The notes: generated from the sequence alone by a model not told the origin. Counted from the stretch's first letter, positions 42,011 through 52,826 are shown. The stretch is DNA of 64,000 nucleotides from Vibrio metschnikovii CIP 69.14 (GCF_000176155.1 NZ_ACZO01000002.1:1-64000), one strand, 5' to 3'. Translations and numbers: made by a program.

Positions 42011-42969
42011 GATTTCTCCTTTATATCTAATAGTTCGTCAATCAAAAGTTGAGGTGTTCTATGCCTTTTATACGGTTCTTTGCTAATCATTTTTTCAATG
42101 GTATTAGCTAGTTTTAGTGGAATACCTTTTGTTGATAAGTGTGCTGGATTATGTGAGCATACTCGTTCAAAAATCTCATCTATCAAATTACTTCCTTCAG
42201 GTTCAATAAATGGGTTGCACCCAGAAAGCATTTCATAAGCAATGATTCCTAGTGAAAACATGTCACTTTTGAAGGAGATATTTCGTTTTTCGTTGAGGAT
42301 TTGTTCCGGGCTACCATACGCTGGAGTACAAGGTCCAAAAGCTGCGAAGCTATTTGTCACGCCTTTACCACCTTGTTCCCTTAATAGACCAAGATCAATG
42401 ATGGATATGCTATTGTCGTTTTTTATAAGAATGTTATCTGGTTTTAGATCTCTATGAACGAGCTTTTGAGGGTGGAGCCACAAGCTTTTTAAGGCATTGG
42501 TACACTGAAGAAGGAAGTCGATAACTTTTGAGTTTGTGTTGTAATTATGAATAATCTCAGTAAGAGGGACACCTTTGATTTTCTCTTCTATACTGATGTA
42601 AATTAGTGGGGAGAGAGCTTCCTCGGTGAATGGGTCATGAGTTACGACTTCGCTATAGAGTGATTTTGGATAGGAGGTGCTGTTTAGCTGTGACAATATT
42701 TCTGTTTCTTTTTGAACGTACGCGATTGCTGCTCGTGTGTTCATTTCAGAGATTTTTAGTACCACTTCTCCCCATTGATGGGAATCAACTGGTAGTTCAT
42801 CAGATGGTTTATCAACCATTCCAAAGTATACGACTCTTTGTCCAGACTTCTTTTTTACAACGTCGTCAATTCTGAAGCTTGGTAAGATCTCCGCTATAAA
42901 GAGGCGTAATGATTGTGAATCTTCTAACAAATCTATCTCCCTTTGATATGTGCGATGTATTACATGCAC
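42001..42969 (-). CDS. Eukaryotic-type Ser/Thr protein kinase (cargo)
   Basis: A 322-residue cytosolic kinase. Visible motifs: VVLKIS with the ATP-binding lysine at about 72, a helix-C glutamate near 88, HRDLKPDN (172-179) as catalytic loop, DLG in place of DFG (192-194), SPEQ in place of APE, and SDMFSLGIIAYEML. So it should be catalytically competent. A canonical glycine-rich loop is not obvious in the N-lobe, which is unusually long before the lysine (VVKKKSGQRVVYFG). No transmembrane or sensor domain follows. It is the first gene of a leftward pair with the 395-residue protein. Confidence 0.88.
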   Translation of the reverse strand: MHVIHRTYQREIDLLEDSQSLRLFIAEILPSFRIDDVVKKKSGQRVVYFGMVDKPSDELPVDSHQWGEVVLKISEMNTRAAIAYVQKETEILSQLNSTSYPKSLYSEVVTHDPFTEEALSPLIYISIEEKIKGVPLTEIIHNYNTNSKVIDFLLQCTNALKSLWLHPQKLVHRDLKPDNILIKNDNSISIIDLGLLREQGGKGVTNSFAAFGPCTPAYGSPEQILNEKRNISFKSDMFSLGIIAYEMLSGCNPFIEPEGSNLIDEIFERVCSHNPAHLSTKGIPLKLANTIEKMISKEPYKRHRTPQLLIDELLDIKEKSWP

Positions 42970-43300
42970 TCATGATCATACATGTCTAGGTTTATCTCAA
43001 GATAATTAGTCAGTTCTAGTCTTGGAGAATCAGATAAATTTGAAAGAAGTTGATGTTTGTCATTTTAGGGAGATGCTAGGGCTACTTTATTTCTTTCGCC
43101 ACGCTTGGGTAGTCTTAAAATCAGATGTGGTATTTCTTGTGTTGTCTGTTACTTATTTCATTCATTAGAGTATATTCTTAAACACGGACTTACTCATTTA
43201 GCTAATAGATTACTTCTGTAAAGCGAAACTTGTCTGATGTAAAACTTTACAACTAATTTATTATTTCTCTGAACTTTTAAAGTTTTGGCGATAGAGTGCT
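42970..43300. other. Non-coding right part of the transposon
   Basis: About 330 bp of AT-rich sequence between the kinase start and the TnsB-site repeats. It must hold the kinase promoter. I searched it for CRISPR repeats, atypical spacers and small genes and see none. Confidence 0.6.
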
Positions 43301-43359
43301 ACGGGCAAACCGTATTGCCACATTCAGCGCTTACGGGCAAACTTTATTGTCTCTTCACA
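43300..43359. repeat. Right terminal inverted repeat and TnsB-site repeats
   Basis: Two inverted copies of the TnsB-site motif (GGGCAAACCGTATTGCC at 43303-43319 and GGGCAAACTTTATTGTC at 43335-43351) precede the tip ending CTTCACA. On the complement the tip reads TGTGAAGAGACAATAAAG, matching the left end with few differences. Confidence 0.85.
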
Positions 43360-43364
43360 AACAC
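43360..43364. repeat. Target site duplication, right copy
   Basis: AACAC directly follows the element's CACA end and equals 31972-31976. Removing the element and one copy restores the sequence yhiN stop-CACCTGACCCGCTGC, the presumed empty site. Confidence 0.95.
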
Positions 43365-43387
43365 CTGACCCGCTGCGCTGGTGGGTT

Positions 43388-44296
43388 TTATGGCCGTGCT
43401 TTCCTTGGCTTAGTGCGGGCTGAGAATTTCATTTGCTGAATCACTAATCCGCTAATAATAAACACTAAACCGATAATGGTGGTGGGATGAATGCGCTCAC
43501 CGATAATGGTCGCCAATAAAATCAAAGAGATAAATGGCGAGGCAAAAATAAGATTACTGATCCGCGCGGTATTTTGAGTACTTTTCAAAGCGCTCAGCCA
43601 GAGCACAAAGGTAATTCCCATCTCAAATAAGCCAACATAGCTCACCGCCAGCCAGCCTTGCCACGAAATAGTTAGCCATGATGCTCCCTCATAAAGGCTT
43701 AAACCCATCGCGCAGGGAATAGCAACCAGAAAGCCGAGCAGTAGGCCAACCACCGGATCCGCTTGGTTCTTGGTATTTAAAATCCAATATCCTGCCCATA
43801 ATAACGTTGAGCATAAAGCCAGAGTGACGCCAAGTGGGCTTTCAAATTGTAATTCCAGTAAGTTGCCTTGAGTGGCAATCACCAGTACGCCAAAATAACT
43901 TGCGACGCAGGCGAGCCAATCTTGCTTGCGGATCGTTTGGCCTAGAAATAGCGCAGCCATTAACGTGAGTGTAATCGCCCAACTGTAGTTAATCGCTTGT
44001 GCTTGAGAGGCGGGCAGTAAAGCGTAGGCTTTAAAGAGCAATAAATAATAGGCGAGCGGATTAATCAAACCGAGCAAGCAATAGTAAAACGGATTGGCGA
44101 TAAAGGTCGGGAGAAGCTGTGCCAGTTTACCTTGTAGGCCACAAATGATGGCTAAGGTACAGGCCGAGACGATGCTCGCCATGGTCAGCATTTGAATTGG
44201 GGTCAGCTCGGCTAAGGTGAGTTTGAACGCGGTCGCGACCGTTGACCAAAGTAACACGGCGGATAACGCCAGTCCAAGCGCTCGGCGCTCATTCAT
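43388..44296 (-). CDS. EamA/DMT-family transporter
   Basis: A 302-residue inner-membrane protein with ten predicted helices in two EamA repeats (start RRALGLALSAVLLWSTVATA). The second repeat starts near residue 150 (GVTLALCSTLLWAGYWIL). Substrate unknown. In the V. cholerae gene order, as I recall, such a gene directly follows yhiN, so the transposon separates old neighbours. Confidence 0.8.
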   Translation of the reverse strand: MNERRALGLALSAVLLWSTVATAFKLTLAELTPIQMLTMASIVSACTLAIICGLQGKLAQLLPTFIANPFYYCLLGLINPLAYYLLLFKAYALLPASQAQAINYSWAITLTLMAALFLGQTIRKQDWLACVASYFGVLVIATQGNLLELQFESPLGVTLALCSTLLWAGYWILNTKNQADPVVGLLLGFLVAIPCAMGLSLYEGASWLTISWQGWLAVSYVGLFEMGITFVLWLSALKSTQNTARISNLIFASPFISLILLATIIGERIHPTTIIGLVFIISGLVIQQMKFSARTKPRKARP

Positions 44297-44412
44297 GCTT
44301 CTACTCCTTGCTAATGGTTAGCGACCTTGATTGGCAGCTCGCACTGTGACACGTCATTGTGTGGTTACTTTGTGCAAAGTGCTAATCTACGGTGGAAAAA
44401 CCAGTCAGTAAA

Positions 44413-44428
44413 CTGGACATTTATCCAG
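44413..44428. promoter_or_regulatory. LexA-like SOS box upstream of rmuC
   Basis: CTGGACATTTATCCAG fits the CTG-N10-CAG LexA consensus and is a perfect inverted repeat for ACTGGA/TCCAGT. It lies 26-50 bp before the possible rmuC starts. The AT content of the central part is lower than in strong E. coli boxes. Confidence 0.5.
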
Positions 44429-44477
44429 TATCACCATACCATTTTTAATTAAAGTGATAATTGATGAAGTGCTTGAT

Positions 44478-46010
44478 ATGCAATGGATCATTGAACAGGC
44501 AGCCACCTGGTTGGCGGCGCTCTCTGCTGCAGGCGTTGCGGGTATCGCCACTGGCTGGTGGGTAAAGCAGAAAATGCAGTTCTCACTGCAACTACTAGAG
44601 CAGCAATTGGCGAGTGAGGCACGTTGGCATCAGCAGCAAACGACGCAGTTAGAACAGTCGTTACAACAAGCTCAGCAAGAGTTAGATGAGCTTGATCAGC
44701 AGCGTGATAAAGCGGAATTTGAGTTAAAACAAGCTCATGGCAAGATGATGGCGGTGATGGAAAAATTGCGTCATTTTGAAGCGATCAAACAAGAGCGTTT
44801 GGCTTATGCTGAGCAATTGAACCAGATGCGCGATCTCAAAACTCAATTGGAAGTGCAACTCCATGAGCAGCAAGCCCGACATGAGCAGCAACTCGCGGCC
44901 AGTCAAGATAAGCTGCAATTGCTTGAGCGAGCTGAAGAGCGTTTAAAGCAGCAATTTGAGCAACTGGCTAATCAGGTCTTTGAACACAAAACTGCCAAAG
45001 TTGATGCGCAAAACCAACAGAGTTTAGCTGGGCTGCTTAATCCACTGAAAGAGCAGCTCGAAGGGTTTAAAAAACAGGTCAATGACAGTTTTAACCAAGA
45101 AGCGAAAGAGCGGCATACTTTAGTACATGAGCTGCGTAATTTACAGCAATTGAATGAGCAAATGGCCAAAGAAGCGCTTAACCTCACCCAAGCGTTAAAA
45201 GGGGATAATAAACAACAGGGCAATTGGGGTGAAGTGGTTCTCGCTCGGGTATTGGCAGAATCAGGTTTGCGCGAAGGGCATGAATATCACACCCAAGTCA
45301 GCTTACAAAATGCCGCGGGGAAACGCTATCAACCGGATGTGATCGTCCATTTACCACGCGACAAACAAGTGGTGATTGATTCAAAAATGGCACTGGTGGC
45401 TTACGAGCGCTACTTTAATGCTGAGACCGATAGTGAACGCGATCGCGCTCTGCATGATCACTTAGCGGCGCTACGTAATCACCTGAAAGGCTTGAGTCAA
45501 AAAGATTATCACCAGTTGAAAGGGCTACACAGTTTAGATTATGTGCTGATGTTCATTCCGGTCGAACCGGCCTTTCAGGTGGCGATTCAAGCCGATCCAA
45601 GCCTAGTCAAAGATGCCCTTGAGCAAAATATTATCTTAGTTAGCCCAACCACTTTATTAGTAGCGCTACGTACCATTGATAACCTCTGGCGTTATGAACG
45701 TCAAAATCAAAATGCGCAAGAGATCGCAGAACGAGCCAGTAAATTGTACGATAAGCTGCGTTTGTTCGTAGAAGATATGCAAGGTTTAGGCGGTGCACTG
45801 GATCGCGCTAATCAGAGCTATCAATCGGCGATGAATAAACTGGCGACAGGGCGCGGTAATGCGATACGTCAAGCGGAAAGTTTTAAGCAGCTTGGGGTGG
45901 AGATTAAACGTTCGATAGCGAGTGAGTTGGTTGAACAAGCGCAGCGTGAATCGGATCCTGATTTTGCGCCTTTACTAGAAAGACATCCCACTGAGGATAA
46001 AGTAAACTAA
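44478..46010 (+). CDS. rmuC: DNA recombination protein RmuC
   Basis: A 510-residue protein with an N-terminal membrane helix (IIEQAATWLAALSAAGVAGIATGWW), a long coiled coil rich in Gln/Glu (about residues 25-190), and a C-terminal PD-(D/E)XK nuclease-like RmuC domain (NWGEVVLARVL..GLREGHEY..QPDVIVHLP..VVIDSKMAL). RmuC restrains inversions and rearrangements. Start is taken as ATG 44478; the frame is open from a GTG at 44454, and no ribosome site clearly decides. A LexA-like box is upstream. Confidence 0.9.
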   Translation: MQWIIEQAATWLAALSAAGVAGIATGWWVKQKMQFSLQLLEQQLASEARWHQQQTTQLEQSLQQAQQELDELDQQRDKAEFELKQAHGKMMAVMEKLRHFEAIKQERLAYAEQLNQMRDLKTQLEVQLHEQQARHEQQLAASQDKLQLLERAEERLKQQFEQLANQVFEHKTAKVDAQNQQSLAGLLNPLKEQLEGFKKQVNDSFNQEAKERHTLVHELRNLQQLNEQMAKEALNLTQALKGDNKQQGNWGEVVLARVLAESGLREGHEYHTQVSLQNAAGKRYQPDVIVHLPRDKQVVIDSKMALVAYERYFNAETDSERDRALHDHLAALRNHLKGLSQKDYHQLKGLHSLDYVLMFIPVEPAFQVAIQADPSLVKDALEQNIILVSPTTLLVALRTIDNLWRYERQNQNAQEIAERASKLYDKLRLFVEDMQGLGGALDRANQSYQSAMNKLATGRGNAIRQAESFKQLGVEIKRSIASELVEQAQRESDPDFAPLLERHPTEDKVN

Positions 46011-46058
46011 TCGTCCGCAGTTGCAGTTTAGGTGTAAGACTGCCCAAGAGGAATAACA

Positions 46059-46841
46059 ATGACGGATATCAGCGTGCAAACCAATACAACAGTAGACAAT
46101 CAAGAAACCACCCATTTCGGTTTTACTACCGTCGCCAAAGACGAAAAAGTCACCAAAGTGGCGCAAGTATTTCATTCTGTCGCTGCCAAATACGACATCA
46201 TGAATGACATGATGTCTGGTGGTATTCATCGCTTATGGAAGCGTTTTACGATTGATTGTGCGGGTGCGCGTCCTGGACAGAAAATTCTTGATCTCGGCGG
46301 TGGTACGGGGGATTTAACCGCCAAGTTTTCGCGTATTGTCGGTGAAAAAGGCCATGTGATCTTAGCGGACATTAATAATTCAATGCTCAATGTGGGCCGT
46401 GATAAGCTGCGCGATCGAGGCATTGTCGGTAATGTGCACTATGTGCAAGCTAATGCTGAAGAATTGCCGTTTCCCGATAACTACTTTGACTGCATCACGA
46501 TCAGTTTTTGTTTGCGTAATGTGACCGATAAAGATCAAGCGCTACGCTCGATGTATCGAGTATTAAAACCGGGTGGTCGTTTACTCGTGCTCGAATTCTC
46601 TAAACCTGTCCTTGAACCACTCTCCAAAATATACGATGCCTACTCGTTTCATCTGCTGCCGAAAATGGGCCAGTTGATTGCTAATGATGCAGAAAGTTAT
46701 CGTTATCTGGCTGAATCGATTCGCATGCATCCCGATCAAGAGACGTTAAAAGGCATGATGGAGCGCGCAGGCTTTGAACAAACCACTTACTATAACCTCA
46801 CTGGCGGTATTGTCGCTTTACACCGTGGTTACAAATTCTAA
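46059..46841 (+). CDS. ubiE: Ubiquinone/menaquinone C-methyltransferase UbiE
   Basis: A 260-residue SAM-dependent methyltransferase used in both ubiquinone and menaquinone synthesis. SAM motif [17 protein letters not shown], then [16 protein letters not shown], and the COQ5/UbiE signatures [19 protein letters not shown] and [17 protein letters not shown] precedes the ATG. First gene of ubiE-ubiJ-ubiB, with ubiJ 8 bp downstream. Confidence 0.95.
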   Translation: MTDISVQTNTTVDNQETTHFGFTTVAKDEKVTKVAQVFHSVAAKYDIMNDMMSGGIHRLWKRFTIDCAGARPGQKILDLGGGTGDLTAKFSRIVGEKGHVILADINNSMLNVGRDKLRDRGIVGNVHYVQANAEELPFPDNYFDCITISFCLRNVTDKDQALRSMYRVLKPGGRLLVLEFSKPVLEPLSKIYDAYSFHLLPKMGQLIANDAESYRYLAESIRMHPDQETLKGMMERAGFEQTTYYNLTGGIVALHRGYKF

Positions 46842-46849
46842 GGGGTCTT

Positions 46850-47455
46850 ATGCCGTTTCAATCTTTGATCACTGCGGTGATGGAAACCACGCTCAATACC
46901 TTAATTGAGGATGATCCACAACTGCACCGTCGACTTACTCGTTTGAAAGGGCAAGTGATACAGCTGCATATTAAAGAGATCGATCAAACCTTTACCTTTG
47001 TATTCAGTCAGCAAATTGATGTGCTTGGTGCTTATGAAGCTCAGCCCGATTGCTACTTGTCGTTATCATTGACTATTTTGCCTGAGTTGCGTGAGCAGGC
47101 CAATATCACGCAACTGATTAAACAAGACAAACTGGTGTTACAAGGCGATATTCAGCTAGCACAAAAGTTTGCTCAATTATTGACGGATTGTAAGCCCGAT
47201 CTTGAAGAGTGGTTATCACGTATTACTGGCGATGTGGTCGCTCATACTGTGGTGCAAGGCATTAAGGATGTGCATCAGCAAGTGACCAGCCATTTTGCCA
47301 AACAGCAACATTATGTCGCCCAAGTCCTTACTGAAGAGTGGCGTATTGCTCCTCCGCCACTCGAAATCGCGGATTTTTGTGATCAAGTGGATGAAGTAAA
47401 AAGCCATGCCGCTCGTTTAGAAGCCAAATTGCATCAGTTACTGGGAAAAGTATGA
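46850..47455 (+). CDS. ubiJ: Ubiquinone biosynthesis accessory factor UbiJ
   Basis: A 201-residue protein with an N-terminal SCP2-type lipid-binding domain (about residues 15-110) and a helical C-terminus. UbiJ, with UbiK, organises the ubiquinone synthesis complex in the cytosol. Identified by fold features, length and its fixed place between ubiE and ubiB; its last bases overlap the ubiB start. Confidence 0.9.
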   Translation: MPFQSLITAVMETTLNTLIEDDPQLHRRLTRLKGQVIQLHIKEIDQTFTFVFSQQIDVLGAYEAQPDCYLSLSLTILPELREQANITQLIKQDKLVLQGDIQLAQKFAQLLTDCKPDLEEWLSRITGDVVAHTVVQGIKDVHQQVTSHFAKQQHYVAQVLTEEWRIAPPPLEIADFCDQVDEVKSHAARLEAKLHQLLGKV

Positions 47456-49083
47456 CTCCTGCAGAAGTTAAGCGTTTATATCGCATCATCAAAGTTCAGC
47501 TTGAATATGGTTTAGATGAGCTGATCCCACAACACCAATTAAGCAAAGCGCCATTACTGGCACGTAAAATGTTGTTTTGGATTCGTAATCAACATTCCGA
47601 TAAGCCACTGGGTGAACGGCTGCGCCTTGCGTTACAAGAACTTGGTCCAGTGTGGATTAAATTTGGCCAGATGATGTCAACTCGACGAGATTTATTCCCA
47701 CCGCATATCGCTGATCAATTGGCGATGTTACAAGACAAAGTTGCTCCGTTTGATGGTGCTTTAGCGCAGCAACATATGGAGCAAGCGCTCGGCGGGCCAT
47801 TAGATACTTGGTTTGATGAGTTTGATATTGAGCCTTTAGCTTCGGCGTCCATTGCCCAAGTGCATACCGCGAAACTCAAATCTAATGGTCGCGATATTGT
47901 CTTGAAAGTGATCCGTCCCGATATTCGCCCCGTTATTGATGCGGATCTAAAACTGATGTACCGCTTAGCGCGTATTATTGCCAAAATGACGCCAGAAGCA
48001 CGTCGTTTAAAACCGGTTGAAGTGGTACGTGAGTATGAAAAAACCTTACTCGATGAACTGGATCTACGACGAGAAGCCGCCAATGCAATCCAACTGCGTC
48101 GTAATTTTGAAAACAGCGAAGAACTGTACGTACCAGAAATCATCACCGATTTTAGCAATAAAACGGTCATGGTCTCTGAACGAATTTATGGTATTCAAGT
48201 GTCAGATTTGGCAGGGTTAAAAGCCAACGGTACCAATATGAAACTGTTGGCCGAGCGTGGAGTGACGGTGTTTTTTACCCAAGTATTTCGCGATAGTTTT
48301 TTCCATGCGGATATGCATCCGGGTAACGTATTTGTTAATCCTGAACATCCAGAAAATCCGCAATGGATTGGTTTAGATTGCGGGATCGTCGGCACGTTGA
48401 ATGCTGAAGATAAGCGTTATTTGGCAGAGAATTTTTTAGCATTTTTTAATCGTGATTACCGTAAAGTGGCACAGTTGCATGTTGACTCAGGATGGGTGCC
48501 CTACGATACCAATATCGATGAGTTTGAAGTCGCGATTCGCATTGTTTGTGAGCCGATTTTTGCCAAGCCTTTGTGTGAAATATCGTTTGGTCACGTGTTA
48601 TTGAACCTGTTTAATACCGCCAGACGGTTTGAAATGGAAGTGCAGCCCCAACTGGTATTACTGCAAAAAACGTTGTTGTACGTTGAGGGATTAGGTCGTC
48701 AGCTTTATCCGCAATTAGATTTATGGCAGACCGCAAAACCCTTTTTAGAAAAATGGATGCGTAATCAGGTTGGTCCTCAGGCGGTGATTAACGCGGTCAA
48801 AGAGAAAGCGCCATTTTGGGCAGAGAAACTCCCAGAGTTACCCGAGCTACTCTATGACAGCTTAAAACAGGGGAAAAACCTCAATCTGCGTATGGAGCAG
48901 TTTTATCAAGGCTACTGTACATCGAAGCGGCAGCAATCGACCGGGCAGTTTTTATTTGGTGTTGGCGCCACTTTAGTCGTATGCTCTGCTTTATTATTAA
49001 CCGACTACCCTTCATTAGCGCTGGGAGCGGTGATGGCGGGTGCAATTAGCTGGTGGTTAAGCTGGCGAGCGTATCGTCGATAA
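47452..49083 (+). CDS. ubiB: Ubiquinone biosynthesis kinase-like protein UbiB
   Basis: A 543-residue member of the ABC1/ADCK atypical kinase family. The KxGQ motif appears as [17 protein letters not shown], the family alanine-rich loop as ASIAQVHTA, and catalytic-type residues in FHADMHPGN and IGLDCGIVG. Two C-terminal membrane helices ([32 protein letters not shown]) anchor it. It assists extraction of ubiquinone precursors. It overlaps ubiJ by 4 bp and is followed by tatA. Confidence 0.95.
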   Translation: MTPAEVKRLYRIIKVQLEYGLDELIPQHQLSKAPLLARKMLFWIRNQHSDKPLGERLRLALQELGPVWIKFGQMMSTRRDLFPPHIADQLAMLQDKVAPFDGALAQQHMEQALGGPLDTWFDEFDIEPLASASIAQVHTAKLKSNGRDIVLKVIRPDIRPVIDADLKLMYRLARIIAKMTPEARRLKPVEVVREYEKTLLDELDLRREAANAIQLRRNFENSEELYVPEIITDFSNKTVMVSERIYGIQVSDLAGLKANGTNMKLLAERGVTVFFTQVFRDSFFHADMHPGNVFVNPEHPENPQWIGLDCGIVGTLNAEDKRYLAENFLAFFNRDYRKVAQLHVDSGWVPYDTNIDEFEVAIRIVCEPIFAKPLCEISFGHVLLNLFNTARRFEMEVQPQLVLLQKTLLYVEGLGRQLYPQLDLWQTAKPFLEKWMRNQVGPQAVINAVKEKAPFWAEKLPELPELLYDSLKQGKNLNLRMEQFYQGYCTSKRQQSTGQFLFGVGATLVVCSALLLTDYPSLALGAVMAGAISWWLSWRAYRR

Positions 49084-49138
49084 CTTGGATTCACTGAAGA
49101 ATTCATCATTGTGTAACACATAACCCGAGGTAGAGAAA

Positions 49139-49378
49139 ATGGGTGGTATCAGTATTTGGCAACTGCTTATTATTGCGGTGATCGTTGTTTTATTATTTGG
49201 CACTAAGAAACTACGTGGCATAGGCAGTGACTTAGGCAGTGCGGTGAAAGGCTTCAAAAAGGCGATGGCTGAAGAAGAAGACCCGACGAAAAAAGATGCC
49301 GATTTTGAGCAGAAAAATCTACAGCAGCAGAAAACGGAAAGTACGGCGGAAGCCAAAAAAGACCAAGAGAAGGTGTAA
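49139..49378 (+). CDS. tatA: Twin-arginine translocase subunit TatA
   Basis: A 79-residue membrane protein: an N-terminal helix ([20 protein letters not shown]), the hinge [14 protein letters not shown], an amphipathic helix and an acidic/basic tail. TatA oligomers form the passage for folded proteins. It starts the tatABC cluster, 3 bp before tatB. Confidence 0.95.
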   Translation: MGGISIWQLLIIAVIVVLLFGTKKLRGIGSDLGSAVKGFKKAMAEEEDPTKKDADFEQKNLQQQKTESTAEAKKDQEKV

Positions 49379-49381
49379 GCT

Positions 49382-49783
49382 GTGTTTGATATCGGTTTTT
49401 GGGAGCTGGTATTGATCTCGGTGGTTGCACTGGTTGTGCTGGGCCCAGAGCGTTTACCTCATGCAATACGCAGTGTGGCTAAGTTTGTTGCTACTGCCAA
49501 AGGGATGGCAAATAGCGTCAAAGAAGAGTTAGCCCAAGAGCTAAAAGTGCAGGAACTGCAAGAGCAATTACGTAAAGCTGAGCAAATGGGGATGAAAAAT
49601 TTATCGCCAGAGCTACAAGAATCGGTCGATACACTAAAAAAAGCAGCACAGGATGTGCAGCGTTCTTATGGTGCTAATGCTGAGAACATTGTCGAGCCAG
49701 ACTCGGTTTCTGCGCTGAAACCAACAAACCCGACAGCAGACTTAGCTGTGACGAAAAAAACACCCAACAAAGCGCCAGAGTAA
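49382..49783 (+). CDS. tatB: Twin-arginine translocase subunit TatB
   Basis: A 133-residue membrane protein starting with GTG at 49382 ([20 protein letters not shown]), with the TatB hinge [13 protein letters not shown] and a long amphipathic helix. With TatC it forms the receptor for twin-arginine signal peptides. The variable C-terminal tail is typical. Confidence 0.95.
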   Translation: MFDIGFWELVLISVVALVVLGPERLPHAIRSVAKFVATAKGMANSVKEELAQELKVQELQEQLRKAEQMGMKNLSPELQESVDTLKKAAQDVQRSYGANAENIVEPDSVSALKPTNPTADLAVTKKTPNKAPE

Positions 49784-49919
49784 GCCGAACGGTTCGGCTT
49801 TATAAAAACGGTGATTGAGTTGGCGTAGTATCGCGCCACGACAGCGATAGTCTCTTTCTGTGATGAAACCGTCATCAGCTGATACTGATTACTTGTACTC
49901 CATATTAACCGAGGTTGTT

Positions 49920-50663
49920 ATGTCATCCGCTGAACAAACCCAGCCGCTCATCGCCCATTTACTTGAATTACGTGACCGTTTATTACGCAGTATTGCGGCG
50001 GTGATCGTCGTTTTTATTGGTTTGATTTATTTTTCAAATACGATTTACGAGTTTGTTTCGCGGCCTTTGGTTGAGCGTTTGCCTGCTGGTGCGACGATGA
50101 TTGCTACTGATGTCGCTTCGCCATTTTTTACGCCCCTGAAACTGACGTTAATTGTCGCTATCTTTTTATCGGTGCCGTATATCTTGTATCAAGTCTGGGC
50201 GTTTGTTGCCCCTGGTTTGTACAAACATGAGCGTCGGTTGATTTTTCCACTGTTGGTTTCCAGTTCTTTGCTGTTTTATTGTGGTGTTGCCTTTGCTTAC
50301 TTTGTGGTGTTTCCGTTAGTGTTTGGCTTTTTTACTGCTATTTCGCTGGGGGGCGTACAATTTGCTACCGATATCGCTAGTTATTTAGACTTTGTGTTGT
50401 CGCTCTTTTTGGCGTTTGGTATTGCGTTTGAGGTTCCCGTGGCGATTATTTTGCTGTGTTGGACTGGCGCGACAACACCGAAAGCGCTTGGTCAAAAGCG
50501 GCCCTATATTGTGGTCGCCGCTTTTGTGATTGGCATGCTACTCACGCCACCGGATATTATTTCTCAAACCCTATTAGCCATACCTATGTGCTTGTTATTT
50601 GAAGTAGGGCTGTTTTTTGCGCGCTTTTACGGCCAGCGAGAGCCGCGTGAGGCGCAAGAGTAA
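49920..50663 (+). CDS. tatC: Twin-arginine translocase subunit TatC
   Basis: A 247-residue six-helix inner-membrane protein that binds twin-arginine signal peptides. Signature residues: [12 protein letters not shown] in the first cytoplasmic segment and the loop [12 protein letters not shown]. The ATG at 49920, behind GAGG, gives the standard N-terminus; the open frame begins upstream at 49860 but is not needed. Last of tatABC. Confidence 0.95.
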   Translation: MSSAEQTQPLIAHLLELRDRLLRSIAAVIVVFIGLIYFSNTIYEFVSRPLVERLPAGATMIATDVASPFFTPLKLTLIVAIFLSVPYILYQVWAFVAPGLYKHERRLIFPLLVSSSLLFYCGVAFAYFVVFPLVFGFFTAISLGGVQFATDIASYLDFVLSLFLAFGIAFEVPVAIILLCWTGATTPKALGQKRPYIVVAAFVIGMLLTPPDIISQTLLAIPMCLLFEVGLFFARFYGQREPREAQE

Positions 50664-50678
50664 TCGCGATATCGCGAT
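50663..50678. repeat. Perfect 16-bp palindrome between tatC and tatD
   Basis: ATCGCGATATCGCGAT is a perfect palindrome that begins on the last base of the tatC stop codon and lies between convergent genes. It may fold in RNA as a small hairpin, but there is no T-run. Function unknown. Confidence 0.6.
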
Positions 50679-50695
50679 GCCTTGGTCGTCGTTGG

Positions 50696-51457
50696 TTATA
50701 ACTTAAATAAGGCTTTAGCATTGTTAGTGGTGAATTGGTCGACGTACTCAGTGCTTAGGCCGCGTAACTCTGCAATTCGCTCTGCGACTAATCGAGTGTA
50801 CGCTGGCTCATTTCGTTTACCGCGATGCGGCACTGGCGCAAGGTAAGGACAATCGGTTTCTAATACCAGATAGTTCAAATCGAGCGCCGGAATTACTTTA
50901 TCCATTCCGCCATTTTTAAACGTTGATACTCCCCCTAAACCTAAGTGAAAGCCAAGATCATTGATCGCTTTGGCTTGTTCAACCGTTCCGCCAAAACAAT
51001 GGAAAACACCGCGTAATTGACCATTTTGCTCTTGCTTGAGTAGGGCTAAGGTTTGATCGATGGAATCACGAGTATGAATGACGACCGGTAAGTTAAGACT
51101 TTTTGCCCAGTTCAGTTGGGTAATGAATGCCATCTCTTGTTCGGCTTGATAGGTTTTGTCCCAGTACAAATCAATGCCGATTTCACCTACGGCAATAAAC
51201 TCGCGTTGCGTAAACCAGTATTCTATCTGCTCGAGCGTTTGTTTGACGTCGGCGTTTACATAGCAAGGATGCAGGCCCATCATCGATCGGCACAAATCAG
51301 GGTAAGCCGCTTCGGTAGCGAGCATAGGAGCGATAGAGTCGAGATCGATATTGGGTAACAAAATGTGCTCAATACCTTGTTCAATCGCGCGTTGTATCAC
51401 TTGCTCGCGATCGTGATCAAATTCACTGGCGTAAACATGGGCATGGGTATCAATCAT
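50696..51457 (-). CDS. tatD: TatD-family deoxyribonuclease
   Basis: A 253-residue TIM-barrel metallohydrolase. Metal ligands are visible in MIDTHAHVY (two His), AVGEIGIDLYW (Glu), VVIHTRDS (His), GVFHCFGG (His) and LETDCPYLAP (Asp). TatD proteins are 3'-5' DNA exonucleases and are not part of the Tat translocase. Convergent with tatC. Confidence 0.93.
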   Translation of the reverse strand: MIDTHAHVYASEFDHDREQVIQRAIEQGIEHILLPNIDLDSIAPMLATEAAYPDLCRSMMGLHPCYVNADVKQTLEQIEYWFTQREFIAVGEIGIDLYWDKTYQAEQEMAFITQLNWAKSLNLPVVIHTRDSIDQTLALLKQEQNGQLRGVFHCFGGTVEQAKAINDLGFHLGLGGVSTFKNGGMDKVIPALDLNYLVLETDCPYLAPVPHRGKRNEPAYTRLVAERIAELRGLSTEYVDQFTTNNAKALFKL

Positions 51458-51612
51458 CGTAATCTCTTTATGGTTAGTGGCTGTTGACGCTTCCGAACTA
51501 TCGTCTGCGGGATGATATTCGATAAAGAAGCAGTATACGCGAGTGGGCCACGGAGATCATTTTTCGCCTTTTCTTGGATTGATCCTAGCGCCAAGTTATT
51601 AGAGTGATATGA

Positions 51613-52746
<1,134 letters not shown>

Positions 52747-52803
52747 AAGCTACCTCACACTCACAATAAAAACCACCCCACAATAAAAGTGGGTTAGATC
52801 AAC

Positions 52804-52826
52804 AAATGAGATTTTTTCTCATTTGA
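52804..52826. terminator. Hairpin between hemB and ryhB
   Basis: CAAATGAGA and TCTCATTTG form a perfect 9-bp stem around a five-T loop, ending 4 bp before the ryhB -35 box. It may end hemB transcription. There is no T-run on its 3' side. Confidence 0.4.

Larger units (their letters stand above)
31977..43359. mobile_element. Tn7-like transposon inserted at the yhiN 3' end
   Basis: An 11,383-bp element bounded by 5-bp duplications and near-identical ends: TGTGCAGAGACAA at the left, and TGTGAAGAGACAA on the complement at the right, with similarity running about 31 bp. It encodes TnsA, TnsB, TnsC, a TnsD-type protein and a second TniQ protein, then four cargo genes. The tnsA end lies next to the attachment gene, the same orientation as Tn7 at glmS. 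I recall that one group of Tn7-like elements uses yhiN as its attachment gene. No tnsE, cas gene or CRISPR array is visible. The element is more AT-rich than its surroundings. Perfect duplications and intact tns genes suggest a recent, possibly active, insertion. Confidence 0.95.

Noticed and set aside
42970..43300. A toxin-antitoxin or small regulatory gene in the right transposon gap
   Set aside because: No open frame with a start, ribosome site and plausible composition is present on either strand.
31977..43359. A CRISPR-associated (type I-F3 or V-K) transposon
   Set aside because: I looked for cas8/5, cas7, cas6 or cas12k and for repeat-spacer arrays in all gaps of the element and found none. 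TnsD-length targeting protein and insertion at a gene end point to fixed-site targeting.
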